From: Deltaproteobacteria bacterium
GTDB lineage: Bacteria > Desulfobacterota > DSM-4660 > Desulfatiglandales > HGW-15
Direction: 5' to 3'
Length of the DNA stretch: 35,437 nucleotides
NCBI GenBank assembly: GCA_016931115.1
Contig: JAFGFM010000083.1
Location: forward strand, 1-35,437
Within the stretch, counting starts at the first letter, position 1. The number at the start of each line of letters is the position of its first letter. Shown here piece after piece: positions 26,056 through 33,539 of the stretch. The position numbers and the translations under genes were made by a program. A model generated the notes under the pieces. The model made no database searches and was not told the DNA's origin. It was given only the letters and a program-made list of their open reading frames with translations.

Positions 26056-26199
26056 ATGAAAGAACAGGAAAAACAGGTTGTAAAAATCTCTGATACAACA
26101 GGTTGCGAAACCGGAAAGACAAAGGAAGATGATATCTTCAAAACCCAGGAAATCAAGATTGAGGAAATGGCAATAGACGGTATATGCGGGGTATACTAA
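26056..26199 (+). CDS. mftA: Mycofactocin precursor peptide MftA
   Basis: A 47-aa peptide too short for usual ORF cut-offs. It is charged and Lys/Glu-rich and ends IDGICGVY before a TAA. The C-terminal (I/V)DG-x-CGVY motif is the hallmark of MftA. In known systems MftC decarboxylates the last Tyr and crosslinks it to the preceding Val; a peptidase then frees the Val-Tyr residue, which becomes the redox-active core. Both the terminal Val-Tyr and the Cys-Gly before it are intact here. GAGG lies 10 bases before ATG 26056. mftB and mftC follow on the same strand, but after an unusually long 258-base gap. Confidence 0.93.
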   Translation: MKEQEKQVVKISDTTGCETGKTKEDDIFKTQEIKIEEMAIDGICGVY

Positions 26200-26230
26200 A
26201 CTAAAACAACATTTTTTATGGTGGGGTATA

Positions 26231-26259
26231 ATCCGCCGTCGCTAAAGCTATGGCGGGAT
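26231..26259. repeat. REP-like palindrome between mftA and mftB
   Basis: An interrupted palindrome with TCCGCC and GGCGGGA ends and an inner GCTAAAGC (26241-26248). It can form a stable hairpin shortly after the mftA stop. It may end or protect the mftA message, or be a mobile repeat. Confidence 0.5.
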
Positions 26260-26346
26260 AAGAACCGCACCATACGAATACTTGTACGGGCTATCGGTGG
26301 GGAGTGAATTTTGACCCATGGTGCACGGGGATGTAAAAATAAGGAT

Positions 26347-26423
26347 TCACACAAAGACACGAAGCCACAAAGAAAAGGGTTTTACTTTTTTTAAAATCTT
26401 TGTGTCTTTGCGGCTTCGTGTGA
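26347..26423. repeat. Fold-back repeat with 7-bp periodicity between mftA and mftB
   Basis: Two 27-base arms, 26347-26373 and 26397-26423, are inverted copies with about five mismatches. The arms share short units such as CACAAAG and ACACGAA spaced by 7, and the mismatches look like exchanged heptamers rather than random changes. The stem could separate mftA expression from mftB. Confidence 0.7.
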
Positions 26424-26457
26424 CACAATACATGCAACCTATCCCAGGTTTAAAATT

Positions 26458-26718
26458 ATGAACACTAGGTACAAACTAGCCAAAGGATCACAGGTCAGGG
26501 AAGAGGATTTTGGGCTGCTTTTCTACAGGATGAACGGCCCCAGACTCTTTTTTTTATCTTCCGGTGATCTTTTAACCCCTGAATTTTTTGAAGGGGTTAT
26601 GACCCTTGAAGAGTGGATGATACATAACTGCAGAAACGATGCCGGTGTGGCGAAGGTTTCAGAACTGGAAAAAATCCTTAGCCAGATGTCTCACAAAGGG
26701 GTGATCATTGAGTGCTGA
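26458..26718 (+). CDS. mftB: Mycofactocin chaperone MftB (PqqD-like RRE protein)
   Basis: An 86-aa protein matching MftB in length and in its opening YKLAKGSQVREEDFGLLFYRMNGPRLFFLSSGDLL. MftB is a small winged-helix peptide-recognition protein of the PqqD/RRE class that holds MftA and presents it to the radical SAM enzyme MftC. The helical C-terminus (VSELEKILSQMSHKGVI) fits the fold. The stop overlaps the likely TTG start of mftC, so the two are translationally coupled. No clear ribosome site is seen before ATG 26458; CCAGG lies about 10 bases upstream. Confidence 0.93.
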   Translation: MNTRYKLAKGSQVREEDFGLLFYRMNGPRLFFLSSGDLLTPEFFEGVMTLEEWMIHNCRNDAGVAKVSELEKILSQMSHKGVIIEC

Positions 26719-27733
26719 AATGGCAAAAAAGGGGCTTCGTGCCCCTGTAAATGTTACATGGGAGATTACACTCAAATGCAACCTGCACTGTGTTCACTGC
26801 CTTTCCGGTTCAGGTGAGGCATCAAAGGATGAATTGACCACATCTGAATGCATGAGGCTCATTGATGAACTGTCAGCCATAAAGGTCTTTCAGGTCAATA
26901 TCGGTGGAGGTGAGCCCTTTATCAGGGAGGATTTTCTTGATCTCCTTGATTACAGCCATAAAAAGGGCCTTGTTACATGTGTGAGCACAAACGGCACACT
27001 GATTGATAACACTATTGCCAGACGGCTTGCAAAAATGGAGATGCTTTACCTTCAGGTCAGCCTGGACGGTGTTGATGAGGCGACAAACGACACCATTCGT
27101 GGTAAAGGCACATACAGAAAGATAATTAACGCAATTGAAACCCTCACAGCCAATAATGTAAAGTTCAGCATCAATACAGTCCTCACGCGCACCAACTTTG
27201 AACAGCTTGAAAGCCTGCGGGATATGGCAGGGAAATATGGCTCAGAACTTCGTGTTTCACGTTTCAGGCCTTCTGGCAGGGGAAAGGCCAGCAAGGCCGA
27301 TTTAGGCCCCACAGCCGAACAGCTTGAATACTTTGCTGCATGGCTTGAAGGACATGATCTTGTGAAGACAGGTGATTCTTTCTTCTGCCTCACCTCGGAT
27401 CACAGGAGGGAAAAGGGGCTTGACATGTGCGGGGCAGCAAAGATGACATGCTGCGTCTCTCCAGGCGGTAATGTTTATCCATGCGCCTTTATGCAGGAGC
27501 CGCCTTTTTATTCAGGCAATGTGAGGAGAGAATCGATCAAGAAGATATGGGATAATTCATTAATATTTAAACAGTTCAGGAATATCAATGTGAAATCCTG
27601 CATGACGTGTTACCGCTTTGAGGTATGCAGGGGCGGTTGCCCTGCAATGGCATATCATACATATCACGATATCAATATGCCTGACCCTGAGTGTCTTGTT
27701 AACCTGAAGGCTGGGACAGGGATTACCCTGTAG
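26708..27733 (+). CDS. mftC: Mycofactocin radical SAM maturase MftC
   Basis: A 341-aa radical SAM protein with a SPASM extension. CNLHCVHC (Cys24, Cys28, Cys31) binds the SAM cluster, followed by the NIGGGEPFIREDF glycine-rich strand. The C-terminal part has CGAAKMTCCVSPGGNVYPCAF and KSCMTCYRFEVCRGGCPA, the auxiliary-cluster cysteines. In characterised systems MftC decarboxylates and crosslinks MftA's terminal Val-Tyr. I chose the TTG at 26708, which overlaps the mftB stop and has GGGGTGAT at the right distance; an ATG at 26720 is possible. The OYE gene follows after 11 bases. Confidence 0.95.
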   Translation: MSAEMAKKGLRAPVNVTWEITLKCNLHCVHCLSGSGEASKDELTTSECMRLIDELSAIKVFQVNIGGGEPFIREDFLDLLDYSHKKGLVTCVSTNGTLIDNTIARRLAKMEMLYLQVSLDGVDEATNDTIRGKGTYRKIINAIETLTANNVKFSINTVLTRTNFEQLESLRDMAGKYGSELRVSRFRPSGRGKASKADLGPTAEQLEYFAAWLEGHDLVKTGDSFFCLTSDHRREKGLDMCGAAKMTCCVSPGGNVYPCAFMQEPPFYSGNVRRESIKKIWDNSLIFKQFRNINVKSCMTCYRFEVCRGGCPAMAYHTYHDINMPDPECLVNLKAGTGITL

Positions 27734-27744
27734 AGGGTACAGCC

Positions 27745-29694
27745 ATGTTTGACCGTTTATTTACGCCTCTTGCTCTCGGAAAGACCATCATACCAAACAG
27801 GGTATGTTTTCTGGCCCACAGGACAAATTTCTCAAAACGCGGTGAACTGAACGAAAAGCACCTGGCATATTATACAAGAAGGGCAAAGGGCGGGTGCGGC
27901 CTTATTATCCTTGGCGAACTCTGCATTCACCCTGATAACAGGCCCTGGGGATCCCTTGTAAATTTTTATGATCCATCAGTTATAAGGCAGTTCAGAAAAC
28001 TTACTAATGCTATCCATTCACATGGGTCGCTCATCTTTGCCCAGCTCATTCACCACGGGTTTCAGAGTAGCGGCGCCATAACAAGAAAAGAGGTCTGGGG
28101 CCCGTCAGCAAATTCCGATATAAGCTTCGGGGAGGTATCAAAACCCATGGAGATCGAGGACATCCATGAGGTGATAGAGGCCTTTGCAAATGCAGCATTG
28201 ATTGCAGGGGAAGCTGGCTTTGATGGCGTTGAGATAGACATGGGCGCAGAATCACTCATAAGGCAGTTTCTCTCTCCACTTACAAATCACCGTGAAGATG
28301 AATATGGCGGGAATCTCAACAACAGGATGAGGTTTGCCACAGAGGTTCTTGAAAAGATAAAGTCAAAAGCAGGAGAGGATTTTGCTATTGGCGTCAGGCT
28401 CTGTGTTGATGAAAAGTTCTGGGGGGCCATTACACCTGAAGAATCAAAACAGTACGCTAAAACCTTTGAGGAAAGGGATCTTGCCTCATACATAAATACA
28501 ACAGTAGGCACATATTACAGCCTTTATATGTCCATGGCATCCATGCATACACCGCCAGGTTTTGCAATAGAGGCCGCTGAACTTTTAAAAAAGAATGTCA
28601 GGATGCCGGTTATTGCAAGTCATCAGATAACCTCTCCAAATATGGCGGAGGATATCCTTGAAAAAGGGCAGGCAGATGCAGTCGGTTTTATCAGGAACCT
28701 GATATGCGACCCGGATATGATCAAAAAGGCAAAGGAAGGCCGAATTAAAGATATACGATATTGCGTAAGGGACAACAAGGGGTGCATTGGCAGGGTTAAC
28801 AATAAAAAGCAGATAGGCTGCATACAGAACCCGGAGGTAGGGTTTGAAGGAAACATAAAAACTGCTGTGCCAGGAAAAGACTTTATACGAAAAAGGGTTG
28901 TTATAATCGGCGGAGGGCCTGCAGGGCTTGAGGCGGCAAGGAGAGCAGCAGAAAGAGGCCATGATGTAAAGGTATTTGAAAAGGAGAAACAGACGGGAGG
29001 TCAGATAAATCTGATAAAAAAAAGACCCAGGCGTCAGGGCATGGGGGCGATTATTACATATCTCATGCGCATGGCAGAGAACCTTAAAATCCCCATTATT
29101 ACCGGAATCGAAGTAACTGTGGAGATGGTGCTAAAGGAAAGCCCTGATGCTGTTATTGTGGCAACCGGAAGCTATCCCCGTGTGAAACCGGTGCCCGGTA
29201 ACTATGCCCCACCATTTGTTCTTAATGTATGGGAAGTGCTTCAGGGTGAATATCCGATAGGCGAAAATATTCTTTTCATAGATGAAAACGGCGGGCACCA
29301 TGCGGCTGCCACTGTTGAATACCTTGCTGACCAGGGAAAAAAAGTCCACATGGTTACCAGCGATCTTTTTATCGGTATAGAGCTTTCACCCCTTGGTGAT
29401 CTTTCCATTACAAGGCAGAGGTTGCTCCAGAAGGGGGTTACATTTGCATCAGACCTGCGCATAGAAGAGATCATCGGCATAAAGGCAAGATTTACTGATA
29501 TCTACACCAACATGCCAGTGATACTTGAGGGGTATGATACAATAATCCTTGATATGGGAAACAGGGCTGATGACAGATTATACATGGGGTTAAAGGGTAA
29601 AATAAAGGAGCTTTATCGCATCGGAGATTGTGTTGCGCCAAGGGGCATTGATATGGCCTTTCTTGAGGCAAGAAGGGTGGGGGAGATCATATGA
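27745..29694 (+). CDS. Mycofactocin-associated FadH/OYE-family oxidoreductase, first copy
   Basis: A 649-aa protein with the layout of 2,4-dienoyl-CoA reductase and of BaiCD/BaiH: an FMN barrel (about 1-335), an Fe-S segment, and a NAD(P)/FAD domain with VVIIGGGPAGLEAARRAAERGHDVKVFEKE. Two things are odd. The Fe-S motif, normally C-x2-C-x3-C-x11-C, reads Cys340, Asp343, Cys347, Cys359, so the second cysteine is Asp. The barrel motif usually written EIHGAHGYL reads EIDMGAESL, so both histidines and the tyrosine are replaced (Asp165, Ala168, Ser170). It is probably a dehydrogenase or reductase of an enone or CoA-enone. ATG 27745 has GAGGG upstream, and the stop overlaps the next gene by 4 bases. 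Confidence 0.9.
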   Translation: MFDRLFTPLALGKTIIPNRVCFLAHRTNFSKRGELNEKHLAYYTRRAKGGCGLIILGELCIHPDNRPWGSLVNFYDPSVIRQFRKLTNAIHSHGSLIFAQLIHHGFQSSGAITRKEVWGPSANSDISFGEVSKPMEIEDIHEVIEAFANAALIAGEAGFDGVEIDMGAESLIRQFLSPLTNHREDEYGGNLNNRMRFATEVLEKIKSKAGEDFAIGVRLCVDEKFWGAITPEESKQYAKTFEERDLASYINTTVGTYYSLYMSMASMHTPPGFAIEAAELLKKNVRMPVIASHQITSPNMAEDILEKGQADAVGFIRNLICDPDMIKKAKEGRIKDIRYCVRDNKGCIGRVNNKKQIGCIQNPEVGFEGNIKTAVPGKDFIRKRVVIIGGGPAGLEAARRAAERGHDVKVFEKEKQTGGQINLIKKRPRRQGMGAIITYLMRMAENLKIPIITGIEVTVEMVLKESPDAVIVATGSYPRVKPVPGNYAPPFVLNVWEVLQGEYPIGENILFIDENGGHHAAATVEYLADQGKKVHMVTSDLFIGIELSPLGDLSITRQRLLQKGVTFASDLRIEEIIGIKARFTDIYTNMPVILEGYDTIILDMGNRADDRLYMGLKGKIKELYRIGDCVAPRGIDMAFLEARRVGEII

Positions 29695-31649
29695 GTGAAT
29701 TTAAATATCTCTTCAGCCCGCTCAAGATAGGGAGTGTTGTTGTCCCTAACCGCATCCATTTTGCCGCACATATGACTAACTTCGGTGAGGATCAGCGTAT
29801 AAGCGACAGGCACATATTCTACTATACCGAAAGGGCAAAAGGGGGTTGCGGCCTTATAACAACCGAGGAACTCACAGTTCATCCCTCCGATCATGCCTAT
29901 GACAGGCTTGTGGATGCATTTAAGCCTGAGGTGGTTCAAGGGTATAAAAGACTTACCTACGCAATACATCAGTATGATACAAAGATATTTGCGCAGCTCA
30001 ACCATAATGGGATGCAGGCAGACGGCACCATATCAAGGCTCCCTGTATGGGGGCCATCTCCGGGGTCTGATCCCCTTTTCAGGGAGACATGCAAGGAGAT
30101 GGAGATAGCGGATATAAAGGAGTGCTGTGAATTCTATGCCAGAAGCGCTGTCTATGCTGTTGAAGGGGGCTTTGATGGAATAGAATTACAGCTTGGTCAC
30201 AGCTCGCTTATCAGGCAGTTTTTATCCCCTGCCACAAACCATAGAGAGGATGAATATGGAGGCAGCTTTGAAAACCGCATGAGGTTCTGTCTTGAGGTGA
30301 TAGATTCTGTGAGAAGGGCGGTGGGTGAGGGCTTTACACTGGGCATAAGGCTTAATGCAGATGAGATGCACCCCAGGGGTGGAATTAACCTTGAGGAGGC
30401 AAAAAGGATAGCTGTGCGTGTTGAAGAGGCAGGCCAGATCAACTTTATGGACCTGAGCCTGGGTACATTTCATAATCTCTTTCTGGTTGAAGGCTCCATG
30501 CATACACCGCTAGCCTACACAGTGCCTCTTGCATCGGCCATTCGATCGGTTATCTCACTCCCTGTCTTCTGCACCAACAGGATAAATGACCCGCACCTGG
30601 CAGAGAATATCCTTGCAGATGGTCAGGCGGATATGATCGGCATGGTAAGGGCGTTAATCTGCGACCCTGAACTTCCCAACAAGGCAATGGAGGGGAGATT
30701 TGAAGATATCAGACAGTGCATTGCATGCAATCAGGGGTGCATTGCACGTATGGGACTTGGCTATTCACTTGGATGCCTGCAAAATCCTGCGGTGGGTCTT
30801 GAAGAGACTATGGGAATCGGTAAGCTAAAGAGATGTGAAAAGCAGAAAAAGGTAGTTATAGTTGGCGGAGGCCCTGCCGGGCTTGAGGCGGCAAGGATCG
30901 CTGCCCTTCGTAAACACCAGGTTGTACTTTTTGAAAAGAATGAAGAGCCCGGGGGCCAGAATCTTATTGCAGGAAAGGCAGCAGGAAGGCAGGAGATTAC
31001 AGGTGTTACAAGGTGGTTACTGAGCCAGGTCAATAAGCTTGAAATAGATATAAGGCTTGGAGCGGAGGCAACCGCTGAAACAGTGCTGGCTGAGAATCCG
31101 GATGCTGTAATTATCGCTACCGGCTCAATGCCCAAGGAGCATCCCTTTCAGGGTGAATACTCTTCCCCTCAGGTGGTTAGTACTGTGCAGGTATTAAAGG
31201 AAGAGGTTGAGGTTGGCAAAAAGGTGCTTCTTATAGATAATGATGGCCACCATCAGGCCACAGGCACAGCAGAATACCTGGCTGACAGGGGAAAAGATGT
31301 GCATATAATCACCTCATCCCTTTTTACTGGCGGTAACCTTGGCCCCTTGCAGGATCTCTTCTTAACAAGAAAAAGACTTGCGGAAAAGGGTGTAACCTTC
31401 ACACCTGATATAGCTGTGCTTGAGATACAGGGCACAGTTGTGAAGGGGCTTCATGTATATTCAAATCAGATGATGGATTTTACAGGGTATGACACCATTG
31501 TGCTTGCGGTTGGCAATACCTCATGCGACCAGTTGTATTTTGCACTTAAGGGCAAGGTAAAAGAGCTTTACCGGGCAGGGGACTGTGTTGCCCCCAGAAA
31601 AACAGACATGGCCATAGTAGAGGGCCACAGGCTAGGAAGGCAAGTTTGA
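29691..31649 (+). CDS. Mycofactocin-associated FadH/OYE-family oxidoreductase, second copy
   Basis: A 652-aa paralogue of the preceding protein with the same order: FMN barrel, Fe-S motif, NAD(P)/FAD domain (VVIVGGGPAGLEAARIAALRKHQVVLFEKNEEPGG). The four Fe-S cysteines are all present here (Cys343, Cys346, Cys350, Cys362, in QCIACNQGCI). The barrel motif reads ELQLGHSSL: one histidine is kept (His170), but the tyrosine position is Ser172. Two linked copies resemble the BaiCD/BaiH pair of bile-acid dehydroxylation, where each reduces or oxidises a different enone. The start (ATG 29691) overlaps the previous stop, and the stop overlaps etfA, so all three are translationally coupled. Confidence 0.92.
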   Translation: MSEFKYLFSPLKIGSVVVPNRIHFAAHMTNFGEDQRISDRHIFYYTERAKGGCGLITTEELTVHPSDHAYDRLVDAFKPEVVQGYKRLTYAIHQYDTKIFAQLNHNGMQADGTISRLPVWGPSPGSDPLFRETCKEMEIADIKECCEFYARSAVYAVEGGFDGIELQLGHSSLIRQFLSPATNHREDEYGGSFENRMRFCLEVIDSVRRAVGEGFTLGIRLNADEMHPRGGINLEEAKRIAVRVEEAGQINFMDLSLGTFHNLFLVEGSMHTPLAYTVPLASAIRSVISLPVFCTNRINDPHLAENILADGQADMIGMVRALICDPELPNKAMEGRFEDIRQCIACNQGCIARMGLGYSLGCLQNPAVGLEETMGIGKLKRCEKQKKVVIVGGGPAGLEAARIAALRKHQVVLFEKNEEPGGQNLIAGKAAGRQEITGVTRWLLSQVNKLEIDIRLGAEATAETVLAENPDAVIIATGSMPKEHPFQGEYSSPQVVSTVQVLKEEVEVGKKVLLIDNDGHHQATGTAEYLADRGKDVHIITSSLFTGGNLGPLQDLFLTRKRLAEKGVTFTPDIAVLEIQGTVVKGLHVYSNQMMDFTGYDTIVLAVGNTSCDQLYFALKGKVKELYRAGDCVAPRKTDMAIVEGHRLGRQV

Positions 31650-32653
31650 CAGTAAACAGAGACATATGGATACTCGCTACTCACACAGGTGATGCTGTTG
31701 ATGAGACCACCTTTGGCCTGATAGCAGAGGCAAGGGATATTATAAGCAGGGAAGGTGGAAGCGGCAGGGTGACTGCTGTAATCATGGGTATACCTGAAGA
31801 TGCTGCTTTTGCCTCATTAAAAAATGGTGGCGCTGACAGGATTATCCATATAAGGCATGAGTCTCTGAACAGGTATAATGGCGAGCTCTTTGCCAGTCTG
31901 TTATTTGATCTTGCTAATGGACGCAGTTTATCATGCATCCTTTTAGCCCATAATGAAGGGAGATCAGACCTTGCACCCAGGCTCTCTGCAATGATGAATA
32001 GCGCACTAATAACACGCGCAATGGCGATCAGTTTTGATAAAGAGAATAGAGCTGTTGCAATAAGGCCGGTATCAAACGGGTATCTTTTTGAAGAGGTGGT
32101 AATAAACACTGATAATCCTCCGGTTATTTCATATCTTCCATCAGTGTTAAGCGCTGTAAATCCTTATAAAGGGCCGGTAGATACACCTGTAGAGATAATA
32201 TCCCCGGAGATTGATGAGTGTGCCCTCAGTGCAAGGGTAATAAAGGTAATTAAATCAGCTCCTGAAAATCTATCAATAGAAGATGCGAGTATTGTTGTGG
32301 CAGGGGGCCGTGGAGCAGGCAAGGGCGATGCGTTTAATATTCTCCATGAGTTGGCAAGGGAGATAGGGGCATCGGTTGGCGGTACAAGGCCTGTGATTGA
32401 TTTACAGATATTACCATTTGAGAGGCAGATAGGCCAGACCGGTAAGACCATTGCGCCTGATCTTATAATTAATTGCGGTGTATCCGGGGCAAATGAGTAC
32501 AGCGCTGGCATGGAAAAGAGTAAGAATGTGATATCCATAAACAAAGACCCAAGGGCAAGGATATTCAGGTTTTCTGACCTTGGCGTTGTGGGTGATTTAA
32601 ATGAGATTGTTCCTCTTTTGATTGAGAGGGTAAGGGAAGTTAAGGAAGAGTAA
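31646..32653 (+). CDS. etfA: Electron transfer flavoprotein alpha subunit, without adjacent beta subunit
   Basis: A 335-aa EtfA. The FAD-binding C-terminal half is very clear: PFERQIGQTGKTIAPDL, NCGVSGANEYSAGM, and INKDPRARIFRFSDLGVVGDL. The N-terminal half is the usual EtfA domain I. In most operons EtfB lies directly beside EtfA, but no EtfB is visible in the window. The start is a TTG at 31646 that overlaps the previous stop, with AGGAAGG upstream. It probably receives electrons from acyl-CoA or OYE-type steps and passes them to the membrane Fe-S protein two genes on. Confidence 0.93.
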   Translation: MTVNRDIWILATHTGDAVDETTFGLIAEARDIISREGGSGRVTAVIMGIPEDAAFASLKNGGADRIIHIRHESLNRYNGELFASLLFDLANGRSLSCILLAHNEGRSDLAPRLSAMMNSALITRAMAISFDKENRAVAIRPVSNGYLFEEVVINTDNPPVISYLPSVLSAVNPYKGPVDTPVEIISPEIDECALSARVIKVIKSAPENLSIEDASIVVAGGRGAGKGDAFNILHELAREIGASVGGTRPVIDLQILPFERQIGQTGKTIAPDLIINCGVSGANEYSAGMEKSKNVISINKDPRARIFRFSDLGVVGDLNEIVPLLIERVREVKEE

Positions 32654-32691
32654 ATAGGGTTCGAGGGAAAGACTCTAAGTTTAATGATGCA

Positions 32692-32741
32692 GGGTGGGAT
32701 TTTATATCCCACCTGATAAAGGTCGGGAGTAAATCCCGACC
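32692..32741. repeat. Two consecutive hairpins after etfA
   Basis: GGTGGGAT (32693-32700) pairs with ATCCCACC (32706-32713), and GGTCGGGA (32721-32728) pairs with TCCCGACC (32734-32741), each with a 5-base loop. Neither is followed by a T-run, so they look more like REP-type repeats or RNA-stabilising stems than terminators. Confidence 0.6.
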
Positions 32742-32770
32742 CTACGAAAAACAAAGATATCTTATATGCT

Positions 32771-33538
32771 ATGAATAATATTTGTTTAAAAAAATTCTAT
32801 TTACTGATTGCTATTGTATGGCTTATGCCTTGTAGCATTTTTGCCTATGAAATGAGTGACTGTATCTCATGTCACAGTGAAAATCCTGAAAGCGGTATAC
32901 CTCAAATATTAATTGCAGAGTTCAAGGCATCCATCCATGGGTCTATGATGACATGCGCTGAATGTCATTCCTACATAGAAGAGGGTCATGAGGCCGGTGA
33001 TGTGGATGAAAAGGTAAACTGCAATATGTGTCACCAGCAGGCGAATCTGCACGGGGCAACAGCAAATGCAGGATCAAGGCCTGAATGTTATACATGCCAC
33101 ACAAAACACAGCATTCTTCCCTCGCATTTTGAAAAATCCACAGTTAACAGGGCGCACCTTGAAGAGAGATGCAGCGAGTGTCATGAAGCACAGTATGGCA
33201 AAAGCGTTTATATGAAGGGTTTTACATCTTTCAGGATCAGGTCGCATAAAAAAGAGGATTTTAGCAGGGAGTTTAATGAGACAAACTGTATTGGCTGTCA
33301 TCAGGGTATGGCAATACATGGAACAGCAGAAAAGATTTCAGCGGATGACTGCGCGAAGTGTCACATGAAGGACAATAAAAATGCCATGATGGGCAGGTTT
33401 CATGCTGCTGCCAATTCCGGTCTGTCAATCAATGGTCTTTCTATAATCACCCAGATATTATTACTTGGTGTGCTAATCCTTGTTATAAGGTTTATCGTAA
33501 AAGCCCCATGGAAACAGTGCAAAAGGGGGAAATTTTAA
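32771..33538 (+). CDS. Membrane-anchored seven-haem cytochrome c
   Basis: A 255-aa exported protein. A signal peptide (about 1-25, ending CSIFA) is followed by seven CxxCH motifs: CISCH, CAECH, CNMCH, CYTCH, CSECH, CIGCH and CAKCH. A single membrane segment near the C-terminus (ITQILLLGVLILVIRFIV) anchors it, leaving a basic tail (KQCKRGKF) in the cytoplasm. Such proteins carry electrons between a membrane quinone or Fe-S enzyme and periplasmic acceptors. Its stop is one base before the next ATG, so it surely works with the HdrD-like protein. No named cytochrome family fits exactly. Confidence 0.9.
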   Translation: MNNICLKKFYLLIAIVWLMPCSIFAYEMSDCISCHSENPESGIPQILIAEFKASIHGSMMTCAECHSYIEEGHEAGDVDEKVNCNMCHQQANLHGATANAGSRPECYTCHTKHSILPSHFEKSTVNRAHLEERCSECHEAQYGKSVYMKGFTSFRIRSHKKEDFSREFNETNCIGCHQGMAIHGTAEKISADDCAKCHMKDNKNAMMGRFHAAANSGLSINGLSIITQILLLGVLILVIRFIVKAPWKQCKRGKF

Positions 33539-33539
33539 G

